Shown one piece after another: positions 26,349-37,800 of a DNA stretch of 64,000 nt. How positions within the stretch are numbered: position 1 is the first letter of the stretch; every line of letters starts with the position of its first letter. Below the pieces are notes generated by a model that worked only from the letters and a program-made list of their open reading frames with translations, made no database searches and was not told the DNA's origin. The position numbers and the translations under genes were made by a program. Source of the DNA: Antennarius striatus (Eukaryota > Chordata > Actinopteri > Lophiiformes > Antennariidae); the NCBI RefSeq assembly GCF_040054535.1, contig NC_090779.1:22748501-22812500 (forward strand), given 5' to 3'.

Positions 26349-27477
26349 TCCGTCAGCATGGAATTCATCCTCTGTCACGTGGTTTTCAACCTTAAGATAC
26401 CTATCGTCTAGTCTTCAGGTGTCATTCTGTGAGTCAAGGTCACAACCTTATGTTGATGAAAGCTTTAATATTCTATATTTTAGCTTCACTCAATCACCTT
26501 GTCAAATTTTCCAACCCTCCTGTATTTATTTTTTCATCCGGTTTGACATTTACTCGCGAGCCACGGGATATTTCATTACGTTAACTTTTTTTCTGAATCA
26601 CACTGTAGTATCCTCTATGCACTCCAAATACATGTGTGCATATATTTTTGTAAATTATCTGCACTTAAACCACCGAACGCCTTTTCGTCTTACTTCACTT
26701 AGTAAACTTTATCTAATCTAATCAAATCCTGACGTGGTCATGGTGTCGTCGGTGACTAATATGGCAAACACTTTTTTTATTGATTTTAAAGTTGTTTCAC
26801 TTTGGATGTGTGATGTGATATTAATGATGCCGCTGGCATCGCCGTTTACTAAAGATGTCCGTAAGGACTGACATCAGGTCACCGCACTCCAGCCTTTATT
26901 GAATTGATCATCTGATTTGATGATTTCAATCATCACAGAATCATCAATACTGATTTCCAAGTTGATCATGTAAACACATTTTTGCCGCGAGAGAGGGGGA
27001 GATTCCCAAATTTGGATAAATGAATTTACAGCTGACTTAACACAGATCAAAACAGGTCACATGACCACAAATCAGTTTCATATCAGATCCAGGTCTACAT
27101 GTGATGGATTCAGATTCAGATAATAATCCAGATCTATTCAGCTGGGGTGAAATGGCCCTCTCTGCCTGCCGTCTTATCAGGATTGGTCGACTGTTCAGCG
27201 GCGCTGAGCCAATCGTGTTGGACAGTCTGAAGCAGCACTACTTCATCGACAGAGACGGAGACATCTTCCGCTACATCCTCAGCTTCCTGCGGACCTGCAA
27301 GCTGCTGCTGCCTGAGGACTTCAAGGTAAGAGCTGGAGAACCACCTGACCCCACCCTGACTGACCGCGCCCTCACTGACTCCACCCTCCAGTCAGTGATG
27401 TCAAGTGTGACCCGACCCCTGAAGTCAAACTGCTTCCTTGCTTCTCAGCTAACTGCTCTTTGTTTGCTGCTGCTGGC

Positions 27478-27514
<37 letters not shown>

Positions 27515-29099
27515 GCGTGAAGCTGTTTGAATTTTTCCTCCGGTGCTTCTTTGATTTCTTAAAATATCAGCCCCCACGGCCTCGATCACTGCAGTAAATA
27601 CTGTGAAGCGAGGAGCCGATTTTCTATCGACTGAAACGTCCTGATTATTATATTGACCCTTATTTAATCAGGTGACTGCTGCTCACATTAAACACATAAC
27701 GCGTCACTTTTCCACATTAAAGACAAAATCAACCACAACCCTGTCGCACATTTAGTTGAGTGGTCCTAAAAACCACCAAAATCTGTCACTTATCAAAGAA
27801 AAGGTTCCGTTCGGTTTGTTCACCTCAGCGACCAGGAGAGACGCTCTGAAACAGTCAGCATCACAGCAAATAGATTCTCACTAGAAGTGTTTAACAGTAA
27901 ACAACAAGTCCCATGATCCTCGGCTGCAAGTTAAATGCAGACGAGAGAACAATTACTGTACACAGATGATAAAACTAACTTCATTATACATCAGTGAGTC
28001 ACTTCATTGTGATGCTGTCATGTTGTAAATAAACAGGATGTGAGATAAATACTGAAGTAAATCGCTTTGACTCAACAGGACGGAAAAGACTGAAACTTTA
28101 TAAGTAAATAAATGTCAGAGGGGAAAATATTGATCGTATATCGTTGATTGGTTCCATTGTGGAGATGAAGTTTAGTAAAATTAATCCATAATAACCAGAA
28201 TGAGTCTGGTTTGTGTGATAAGATATCTGAATGGAACAGGCCTCTCTCCTGCAGCAGGTAAACAAAAAGGCAAACGAGGCAAACGAGGATGGGGAATTAT
28301 TATTTTTTTATCTCCTTTTATTTCTCGAAATAATCTGAAAATTTAAACGCTCACCCTTAACCTGTTCACCATCAGGATGCAGGTTTAAGTTTGTCGTCAT
28401 GGTAACAGAAGTTCTGTGTCTCCATCAGGACTTCCCCCAGCTGTACGAGGAGGCGCGGTACTACCAGCTGACCCCGATGGTGCGGGAGTTGGAGCGCTGG
28501 CAGGCGGAGCGCGAGGCCCAGAGGGCGGCGCCCTGCGAGTGCCTGGTGGTCCGAGTCACCCCCGACCTGGGGGAGAGGATCGCGCTGAGCGGAGAGAAGG
28601 TCCTGATCGAGGAGATCTTCCCCGAGACCGGAGACGTCATGTGTAACTCGGTTAACGCCGGCTGGAACCAGGACCCCACCCACGTCATCCGCTTCCCCCT
28701 CAACGGCTACTGCAGACTCAACTCAGTCCAGGTGAGGTGATGATGATGATGGTGGTGGCAAAATAATCTGACAATGTGTTCATAGGATTTTATCTGAGTT
28801 ATATTTTCATCTTCCTAGCATTACATTTTGAGCTTCCTCTATCACAGGAAACAATATGGCGGTACTTCCTGTTTAGATTTCTCTGTATGCAGCTGAAACC
28901 CGTTTCCCTCAAACCGCTGCTCTCTGTTCGTCTGAAGGTCCTGGAGCGTCTCCTCCACAAGGGCTTCAGCATCAAGGCGTCCTGCGGCGGGGGCGTCGAC
29001 TCCTCACAGTTCAGTGAGTACATCCTGTGTCGCGACCTGCAGCTCAGTCAGTCCATCACCAGCACCCCGATCCGGATCAAACAGGAACCACTGGACTGA
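23845..29099 (+). CDS. kctd15: BTB/POZ domain protein KCTD15
   Basis: KCTD15 is a BTB-only regulator that binds and inhibits AP-2 transcription factors and limits neural crest formation. Five coding exons join in frame: 23845-23871, 25738-25913, 27181-27325, 28429-28731 and 28938-29099, giving 270 residues (human 283). The BTB domain begins at [13 protein letters not shown] in exon 2 and continues through exon 3 ([18 protein letters not shown]). Exons 4-5 carry the conserved C-terminal domain ([31 protein letters not shown]). The protein ends in IKQEPLD, which fits the SUMO consensus known to be modified in this family. MVRELERW and [12 protein letters not shown] favour KCTD15 over KCTD1. Exon 1 encodes only MSSVSVSSQ; Met14 (25750) has A at -3 and begins the conserved MSR-SL-RSPVSP segment, so it may be an alternative or principal start. 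Whether this is teleost copy a or b is not determined. Confidence 0.96.
23872..25737 (+). other. KCTD15 intron 1
   Basis: GTAAGA donor and TGCGACAG acceptor. Contains a palindromic GTACT repeat at 25050-25181, poly-C and poly-G runs, and no recognised coding sequence. The frame starting at 25644 is intron sequence read into exon 2. Confidence 0.7.
25050..25181. repeat. Near-palindromic tandem GTACT repeat
   Basis: Roughly 22-bp units of the form CCAGTACTGTAGTACTTTAA are repeated on the right arm, and their reverse complements make up the left arm. The centre is the perfect 12-bp palindrome CTGGTTAACCAG, split between 25120 and 25121. The whole tract could fold into a long imperfect hairpin. 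Confidence 0.85.
25914..27180 (+). other. KCTD15 intron 2
   Basis: Phase-2 intron with GTAAGA donor and CTTATCAG acceptor. It includes a (TG)n tract at 26311-26344. No gene is recognised. Confidence 0.75.
26311..26344. repeat. (TG)n microsatellite
   Basis: About 17 TG units in KCTD15 intron 2. Confidence 0.92.
27326..28428 (+). other. KCTD15 intron 3
   Basis: Phase-0 intron with GTAAGA donor and CTCCATCAG acceptor. A (GAT)n array lies at about 27477-27513. Otherwise AT-rich with no recognised feature. Confidence 0.75.
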
Positions 29100-29340
29100 T
29101 CCGTTCATCACAGACACTGGAGAAGTTCCTCCACAGGTGATTCAGGAGGAAAGAAACCCAACTGACGAAGATCCTTGTGTAAATAATTCTGGGATAATTC
29201 TTGGATTTGAGCCAATCACTCGGTGAATATTATCGATGTACAAACGAATGGAAATTTTTTTTTTTTTTTAAAGCGTGTACGGAGCCATGGGGTGTATAAT
29301 TTAATGTTGTTTTTTTTAATAAAACTATTTTGGAAATGTA
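29100..29340 (+). terminator. KCTD15 3' UTR and poly(A) signal
   Basis: AATAAA at 29318-29323 lies 219 bases after the stop codon and is the first strong hexamer. Cleavage is expected about 15-25 bases later. Confidence 0.55.
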
Positions 29341-29454
29341 TATTTAATGTATTTGTTAGCTTACCTTATGTCACTATTTCTCATTTGTACAGATGTATTG
29401 ATAGAGGAAAACACCTGATGTGATTTTTAAATTCTGCAAGAATCCAAATGAAAG

Positions 29455-31800
29455 GCGCCACCTGCTTCTTTACCATTTTCTTTATTTCATTTTTTGCAAA
29501 GGTACAAACAACTGTAAAATTGCATTGCCTGAAATGCGTCAGGATTGAATACAGAATGTAGGAAATATAAATAGTCGCAAAAATCGTGTCCTTCTGATAG
29601 ATGTTGTTTTCTGGTGGTGCTCTGGAGACCGAATATACCGTCCAACACACCGCAGCCGCTGTTAGCCGTTAGTTATATACTATACAAACCAAATGCCCGA
29701 TATGAGGGGGAAAAAAGACATTTAAAGCATTAAAAACCTTCAAAGTTACACCCTTTCCAAAAAAGTCATCTTAAAAACTTTAAACAGCAAACTGCATATT
29801 CATAATCAAATCAATATGTCCAACAGTAGGTCGACGTTTTCAGGCTGTGATTTTAAATTGATTTTTTTTTTGTTTGTTGTATATTTCGACACAATCACAC
29901 GAGCCGGGATGAACGGGGAGGATGAGGAACTGCAGGAATGTTGTTTGATCCGTTAGCCGTCGTCGTGAACGTAGCCTGAGCGAGGTGTCGTTGTTTAGGA
30001 GATCCAGCTCCATGTGACCAAACCAAAACTGTCAACCCAGAGCGTTGAAGGAACCGCTTCAACATTTAGCAAATCTGAGAGCTAACGTCCAGATGGATTC
30101 CAACAGAAGCTGACTATGAAATGTCCAGCAGCTGCTTAGCGTACAGACTGGAAAACAATTGGGATGTCTAGCTCAGCTCCAAGACAAGAAAAAGGAGGAA
30201 GTGGCTAGTAAAGCGTCTCGGGGTCGACTTTTACATCTTTACATTTTAAACATGATATCAGGATATCTTTAGCCTCGATTGTGAAAACAAAACTATTCTC
30301 TTTATGTTGTAGAAAGAAACTGATGTGAGTTTTAACTGTACACAGATCGTTTGTTTGTCGTCTACAACGTGGGGCGAACAGTCAAACACATTTCTGTCCA
30401 GTTCCAAGTCACCAGACCCGCCTCCTACATGACCCCCACCCACCCATCCGGAACCGACCTGAACTCAAGACACCTCTCTACTCCGCCTGTGGGGGCGGGG
30501 CTGTGGCGCTTCACTTCACAGTGTAAACGCCACCTGAGTTGTAAGGGGGCGGAGTCGCTGCTGGTTCGCCTCTGAGTGGTTGCATGTCTGTCTAAAACAA
30601 ACAAACCCGGTGGGGTGTTTTGATGACGTGTTGAAGATTAAAAAGCAGCCAGTGGTAAGAAAATATCTGTCGGCGAGACATGAGGTGCAGGAGCTTTAGT
30701 TTCTGTGTGGGGTTTTTTTTTTTTTTTTTTTGTCCTTTCTGTTAATTATGAAAAATCGCAAAAATATACCTTCCCCCAGTCGTTTCGGATGGACCCAGTA
30801 TGCTAAGCTAAACTAAGCAGCTGTGAGAAGCAGAGCGTCATCCATCTGTACATCAAACTCTCAGGGAAGAAAAGATGTACAGAAATGTTGAATCATTCCT
30901 CGAACGTTGAACGTCGGCTTCCGCGACCCACAAACACCCCAAACGACCTGCCGGACCCGTCCTTCCACCAGTCCCGGCGGTGGCCCGCAAATCCTCCAAA
31001 CAACATGATGCTCGATAAAACATTTTCCTCAGGCAGATGATTTAAAATGCTAACTGATGGTTAGCTGTACCAACGTCATTTAAAAAGAACAAAAACAAAA
31101 CGAGTTGAGAGCCCAGGAGGCCGGCGTCCTGACATCTCCGGGTGACAGAAATCAACCGAATGGAGCCGTGAAGAGGTTTCAGAGGGACGACACTCAAAGG
31201 CACCTGTCCAGGTGTGATCCTGTCAGCAGCAGCTCAGCTCCAGCGCCACAGGGTCTAGTCTCACACCAGCACTCAGACAACCTGCTCATTCGATAATTAT
31301 TGGAGGCGGCGGCGGGGGGGGGGGGGGGTTCTACTCTATTCCATTAAAAGTGATTTTAAGTTAGTGGCTCCTGCAGGGCCAGCCCAGTTGCATTGTGGGT
31401 AAGGTCACCATAAGGTTTTGGTGAAGAAGAATTTGAGGAATAAAGCAGAATGTTCCCGCTGGAGAACCTTAAAAACGGTGGATTTTCTGTGCAAATTGAA
31501 GGAATTCTTGTGTGAAGATGTTTGGTTTTAACAAACATGGAGCTGAATGCGCCGTCCAACACTAGACCCTGAATGAGCCCGAAAAAACGAGACGTCCTTC
31601 TCAAGAAACACCTAAAACTAAAGGTGAGGGTTCAGGTGAGGCGAGATGATGAATTGTGGGTAGACATCAGGTCAACTTCGAAGGTTGATAAGGGATTAGG
31701 ATTGAGGTTCTGATGGCTGGAGGAGGTTGTGGAGTGATCCAGTTTGTGATCTGCAAGGTGGGGAGGCGAGCGCTCTTCCTGGGGTGGGGGTGGGGACTCC
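29455..31800 (-). terminator. TAF4 3' UTR and candidate poly(A) signal (minus strand)
   Basis: No coding exon is visible between KCTD15 and the TAF4 stop codon. On the minus strand an AATAAA (29486 down to 29481) could end a long TAF4 3' UTR of about 2.3 kb, leaving only about 120 bases between the two convergent transcripts. Earlier poly(A) signals may also be used. The tract holds poly-A/T and poly-G/C runs but no recognised gene. Confidence 0.4.
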
Positions 31801-34800
31801 TTATTTCAGCAGCGCCTTGTAGAGTGTTAGCGAGCGAGCCGTGGAGCGGTCCTGCTCCAGACAGAAGATGAAGTCCCTGAGGTTAACTCTCGTGATCCGC
31901 TGACGGAGCTGCTGGCGGGACGAGGCGGGGGTGGAAGAGCCTGCGACCGAACTGGAGGCCACCTGAGGGCGGAGGAAAGACGACAGTTAGCACGGGTGTT
32001 CGGCGTTCAGGGACCCACAAGTCAATCCGAAATGAGGATTCAGCACGAGGTGGAACAACAAAAAAATTGAAGCGTCACGTGAACTTCCTGCAAAACCCTG
32101 ATCAGCTGATCAGAAGAGTAAAACAGTTTGATTATTTAAGTTTATTTAGTTCTGATAACCTATTTTAGTTCTGCTAAAAATCTTTTTCAGAAAAGTTCCA
32201 GCAAATTTATGGACTAAATACCTGAATGATTGATGCATTTTCAGGTGTTTTTAAAAAGGATTAGACACAAATCTAAAAAAGTCACTTAGTCCAGACCTGC
32301 AGGAAAATCACCACTGCTCCAGTCTCAGGTGTGTCAGCCGCCGGAGGCCAGGCAACGCCCCTAGCCTGCGGCTAATGCTAACATCCAACTCCTCTGCTGT
32401 TAGAGATGTTGCTCTGACAGGCTCTCTTTCCCAACGCTGAACGTTAAACAAACACAAATCCAGTTCGTAAGATGTGCGAGACAACCTGAGGTGACGGCGG
32501 CGATGGCTCAGAGCTTCTCTTAGCACACAGCTGAAATAACCGCAGGCGAGCTCAACGGGCCAAAGCTCCTGTTTAGAACAGCTAGAACCCGCCCTTTCAT
32601 GAATGAACCCCCGATAATCGTGAAATCTGGAGCTGGGAATGAAATAAACCATTTTCCACTGGTTTTTCCATGTGACACTGAATTATGAAGTGCGAGCTGT
32701 TATGGAAACAACTGGGCTTTTCTTTCCTCCAGAGCAGCGCCTGGAGGCTGAGACAACACAAGACAGTCTGAAGTCGGTCACAACTCATGTCTGACTGTCA
32801 ATACGCGCAGACAGACTGCATGCTAATGTTTGCATCTGGTGTGTTTTTAGAACAAGATGAACTATTTTCAACTTTGTTTTAAATATGATGAAGGTTGGGC
32901 TCCGATTGGCTTAAGAGTCAGGTACACATTTTTTGATTAGCCGACAGATTTCCATGAAGTCGCTAATCGAGAACTGATTACAATATGTGTTTGCGTTTCC
33001 ACTGAGAACCAGAACAATAACCAATTAAAACAATCGGGGAACATTATTATTATTATTAAAAAATATTTTAAAATTTTTTTTAATTTACTATTTTTTTAAT
33101 TAAAAATTTATATATTATTATTATTATTATTATTATTACTAGAAAGTATTTTGTTTCACAAAACTAAAAAAACATGATCTAGACTTCACATCTGTCGCTG
33201 GAGCCTCGAAATTTAATCCAGTCTTTAATAGCATTTCATCCAAACTCAGGTTCAACTTATCCTGAGTTTATCTTCAGACTTCAGAGATCACATGACCACT
33301 CCTCCAATCCTCATTGGTGGAGGCAATAACAAACAATTTACTTGTTTACAGTGAGAATGTAACTTCCCTTCCCTTCCATGATACAAATTTAAGCTTCTAA
33401 TTTGGTATTTTACTACGAGCAGTTCTGGTTCTCGCCTAACCACGCTGTTTAAACCCAGTAGCTTCTTTCTGACATTAATCCGTCTTTTAACCTTTATATT
33501 TCACAGCGTTCTGTCTTCAGGAGCGCTGGAGGTGCAGCCGGCCCTCGGCCTCTTGCTCTGAGCTCAGCCCATATTGTTCAGATATCTGCTGCTGCTTGAG
33601 GAGCCTGGAGGCACAGCTGACAGCACAGGATAGGAATGAAGCTCCAGGTTCACACATGAACACAATCAGAGCTTTATGTGCCTGCAGGCACACACACACA
33701 CATACACACACACTCACACACACACACAACAGCAGACAAGCAGTCCCCATACTGACACACAATATGCCTATATATTTAGAAAACCCATTATACGTCCGCT
33801 TTATTGGTGAAACTGTTTACCAGAGATTGACAACCAATAATAATCGATCAATACAGTAGATATTAGAGTTTTGTTACTGATGCAGCCTCTAATGATATAA
33901 CCTCCAAATAAATGAAGCTCAGACACCCCTGGACGTTCCAAAAGGATAAAAATCCCAAGCAGACCTGAGGTATGGGCTAAGATTCCACCAGAAGCTGGTG
34001 TGTGGTTCTGCATCAGGTCAAAACTGCTCAAGGGTCTCCATGAAGAACCAGGGGTCCTCAAGGGTTGGACCACCAGAGGCCCGAGTCAGTGAAAAACTTA
34101 AATGTGCAGAATCAATCTATTTGATTTCTGTGTGGTAAATATTAAACACCCAGAATGCACTGCGGTGGTCAGCGACCATCCGCCGCCTCACCAGAATGAA
34201 GGGATCACAGACCGACCGAGGTTCCCTCTGACCTGCCCAGGTAAGCAGACGAATGCGAACACACTGGTTCACCTGATTGAACCAGTCGACTCATTATCAC
34301 CAGGCGACCTCTATAAATTGCGCAATTTTGAGTGTTTCTCTCACAATCGTTACACAATCACTTGACACTGAACTGATTTCTCCTACTGGTGTGAAAACAG
34401 CATCGAGAACAGAACCATCAAGCATGTGGTCTTAAGGTCTGACTGGTGCAGCGGTGACATCACTGAGGTCACCGCTGCTTGAACGGTTTACACCAACTTC
34501 ATCGAAGATGACAAGAATGATGAGAAATGACATCAATCTGAAATTAAATAAAAATTTATTGGAACTTCCAGTAAATTTATCAAATGTTTTTTAATAAAAA
34601 TATCCCCGCCCTCCCGTCTAGTCAAAGCAGAGTCTTGGTTCTGCTCCAGGTTTCTGCCTGAGTTTATTCTCTCTGTAGAATAAAGAGTCCGTCTAGACCT
34701 GCTCTTCTTGGAAAGTCCCGTAAAAAAAAACTTTGCTGTGATTTGGAGCTACAGAAATCAAATTGTTTGTGATGTTTTAATTTTTGGTGGTGGATCCTAA

Positions 34801-37800
34801 TAACACCTTGTCCAGGTGAGCTCAGATTACCGTGGCGGATGTTTCAACGGGCTTTTGGTTGTAATACCAGGAGCCACCACTGGTAGAGGGTGAGGTCACC
34901 AGCAGTTTAAGTTCTACATCACATCTATCAATACCAAGGTTGTGCTGCGTTCATGTCTCAACAGAATCTGGGAAAAATACACATTCTGACTGGGACAGAA
35001 TGATCTGGACACATTGATTGATTGATTTGATTTGTTTCCTTTCCTTTGAAAGTCGTTCATTACCTGACAGAACGCTGTCATCCTGACTCCAACTTCCGAC
35101 CGCGAGATAACGACATTATTTGCTACTGGATGTAATGTGTTTACATACTTACAACTTTAGCGAACAGACATGTGAGTACTAGCTTTAGCCTACTAGCATC
35201 CTCCAGCTAGGTTCATGAAAACAACTGGAAAGACACACAAACGTGCACAACAAGTTCAGCAGTTTCCTGAAGCTACGGCAGCTCAGAATGGACAAAATAA
35301 GCCCAACATTAAAATCTTTTTTGATCATATTTTGTTTGACGGATTATCCGTTCTGTCACTTATTTCGCTCCGTGACTACCCTTAACCATTATTGGTTGTT
35401 GGAGAAAACATGATGACTTCTGGTCTGCGTGATTCTGACTGTGGGTTTAATGGTTGAACTGGTTGGGAGGCGGCGGTTCCTGTTGATCCGACAGAATGAA
35501 AGGTGAAGCAGGTTCTTCTCTTTTCTGTTACTTTCAGTGGGAATAACAAAGCTCCTGATGGTAGCGTGTCTTCATAACAGGCTGCGGCCCCGGGGCGGTG
35601 CAGCAGGGCGGGGGGAGGGTGGGACTATTTGAAGCCTGATCAGGCCTGCAGTCGGGCGCTAAAGGGCGAACTGCGGCGGCCCGGGGGCAGATTAGATAGA
35701 AAAGGCACAGCCAGGGAGGCTCGGGAAAAAAACCAAAAAAAAAACAACACAAAATCATTTGTGCTGGAAGAAAAAAGTTGTTTTGTGGATAAAAGCAGAA
35801 GCAGACAGTGAACAGAGAACATGTGACCCGAGCGTCACACGTGTGTGAGGTCATTTCCACCTTCCTCCTCAGTCACACATGAAGCTAATACCAATGATTC
35901 CAATCGTTTGAAACAGTTCATTTCACACCTGAAAGCCCCCCCCCCCAACACAGAGAACCACAGCGACATCATCAACCAGGCCAGCACATATCTCACATTC
36001 AGTTCATTGCCTCCTGCTCCTGTCAGACGCTTTTCAACCCCCCCCCTAACACCACCACCCCCGCCAAAATCACTCTGCTGCCTCTGTGTGGAGCTGCTGG
36101 GGGGCGAGCTTCAGGCGGGATGTGGGAAGGGGAGTATGTGGGTGAGGGCGGGGCCGAAGCAAACCCTCAGGCCATGCATGACCCCCCCCCCCCCCAACAC
36201 TCTAGCCCTGAGCTCAATTCTGCAGAGCTGCAATCTATGGCTGTCTGGGAGGGGGGGGGCGGTGGCTGGGGGAGGGGAGTCAGAACTAACCCTGTAGGCA
36301 GAGCCTGACCCCCTTCACTCAACTGGTCAAAGTCTGCGGATCAGACATGGGCTGGGGGGGGTGACACACTATATTTTGCTGATTACGTCCATGACCCTCT
36401 ACGTACACACATCAGGGGCCCCTGATGGACTCTCTGGGTCCGTCTGGGATGACCCCCCCCCCACCCGATGTGTCCTCACAAGGTCTCAGAAGCTCCTCTA
36501 GAGGATCAGCTGACAGGACGGAGGAACACTGGGGAGGGCTGTCCGGAGGAGACGAAGATTTTCTGCTCTCACAAAGATGATACAGATCACTAGCGATCAG
36601 CTAATCAAGACTACAAGAGGATCAATAACCCCCCCTGCCCCCCCAGGTCACCACGGAATGATCCATTTAACCTCACACTTTCAAAAGCTCTTCTGAGAAA
36701 AAGAAAAGGAGCTCATGACGCCAAACGGTTCAGAGTTTCTGTGAAACTCAGTGACAGAACAGATAAAATCGATTTTCCTCCACAGGAAGGACAAAATAAA
36801 TTTGTGACATCAAACCTTAAGTGGCCCTGGCGGGAGGGGGGGGGGGGGGTGTTGGGATTCTGAGGGCCTGGCTGCCACCTACCTCGGTGCCGGTTGCGGA
36901 GCCTCCCGGCGAGTCCAGCTTGCGTTTCTTTCGCGGTCCGATGGCGGCGAGGGCCGTGAGGTTGGCGTCTCTTTGTCGCATCTGAGCCAACTCCTGCTGC
37001 TGCATCTGAAGAGGACAAAACCATGACGATGATGATGATGCCCTCTGCCACTGAACAACATGTCCCATGATGCTTTAGGACATGGGGTATTCAATTAAAA
37101 GTCATGGGAGGTCCGGTTATAAAAATTTCCTCTTAGTAAAAGGACTGAACCCAAGTTGAGTTTGTGTCTTATGTCCACATGATCATTTATTATTAATTTT
37201 CAATGCAGGATATGTTTAAGTGAGTGCACAGCTAGCTCTTTTAACCTCACTATAAATAAAAGTAGACCAGGCAAATACATTTCAAACCTTTATGCTAGAT
37301 TGAAGAACACACAAACGTCAGAATTAAAAATAAAGTGCAAAAAGAGCTGAACAATCCTTTTTCTCGTAAATTAAAGACATCCCATTCAAAAGAACTGAAG
37401 GCCGACACTTCAAGTAAAAAAACATTAACATGTTCAGAAAGCATAAATAAAAAAATGGCTCTTTCAGGGGAAAAATGCAAACAGAACTTTCTTCATGGGA
37501 GAAAGGGGCATGTGGCCTGCCAGTAATTGTACTTGTACACATCATTGTCCACAGATATGCATGGTGCTCTCTGAATAGCTGCATGAAGCTGTTGGTATTT
37601 CTGATTTTCTGGTTGCTGTTGACATCGGGATTTGTTTGATTTTTCCGCACACCTCATTTTTTTTGTTTTCCTTCAGATAATGTCTCAACAACAGCGTTTT
37701 AGCAGTTCTTCAAAACTGTCCCATCACTAAAAAATTTTTTATGTTGCCCCAAACTCCACCATGACTTTAATGAACATCCGTTTGCATTTTTCTCCGTTAT

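Noticed and set aside
26200-26721. 173-codon open frame in KCTD15 intron 2
   Set aside because: Runs through a TG tract and AT-rich DNA; no domain, no splice or start context, and codon use looks non-coding.
35534-36308. Open frames in TAF4 intron 14 with poly-Pro runs
   Set aside because: Caused by C/G homopolymer runs; no homology recognised.
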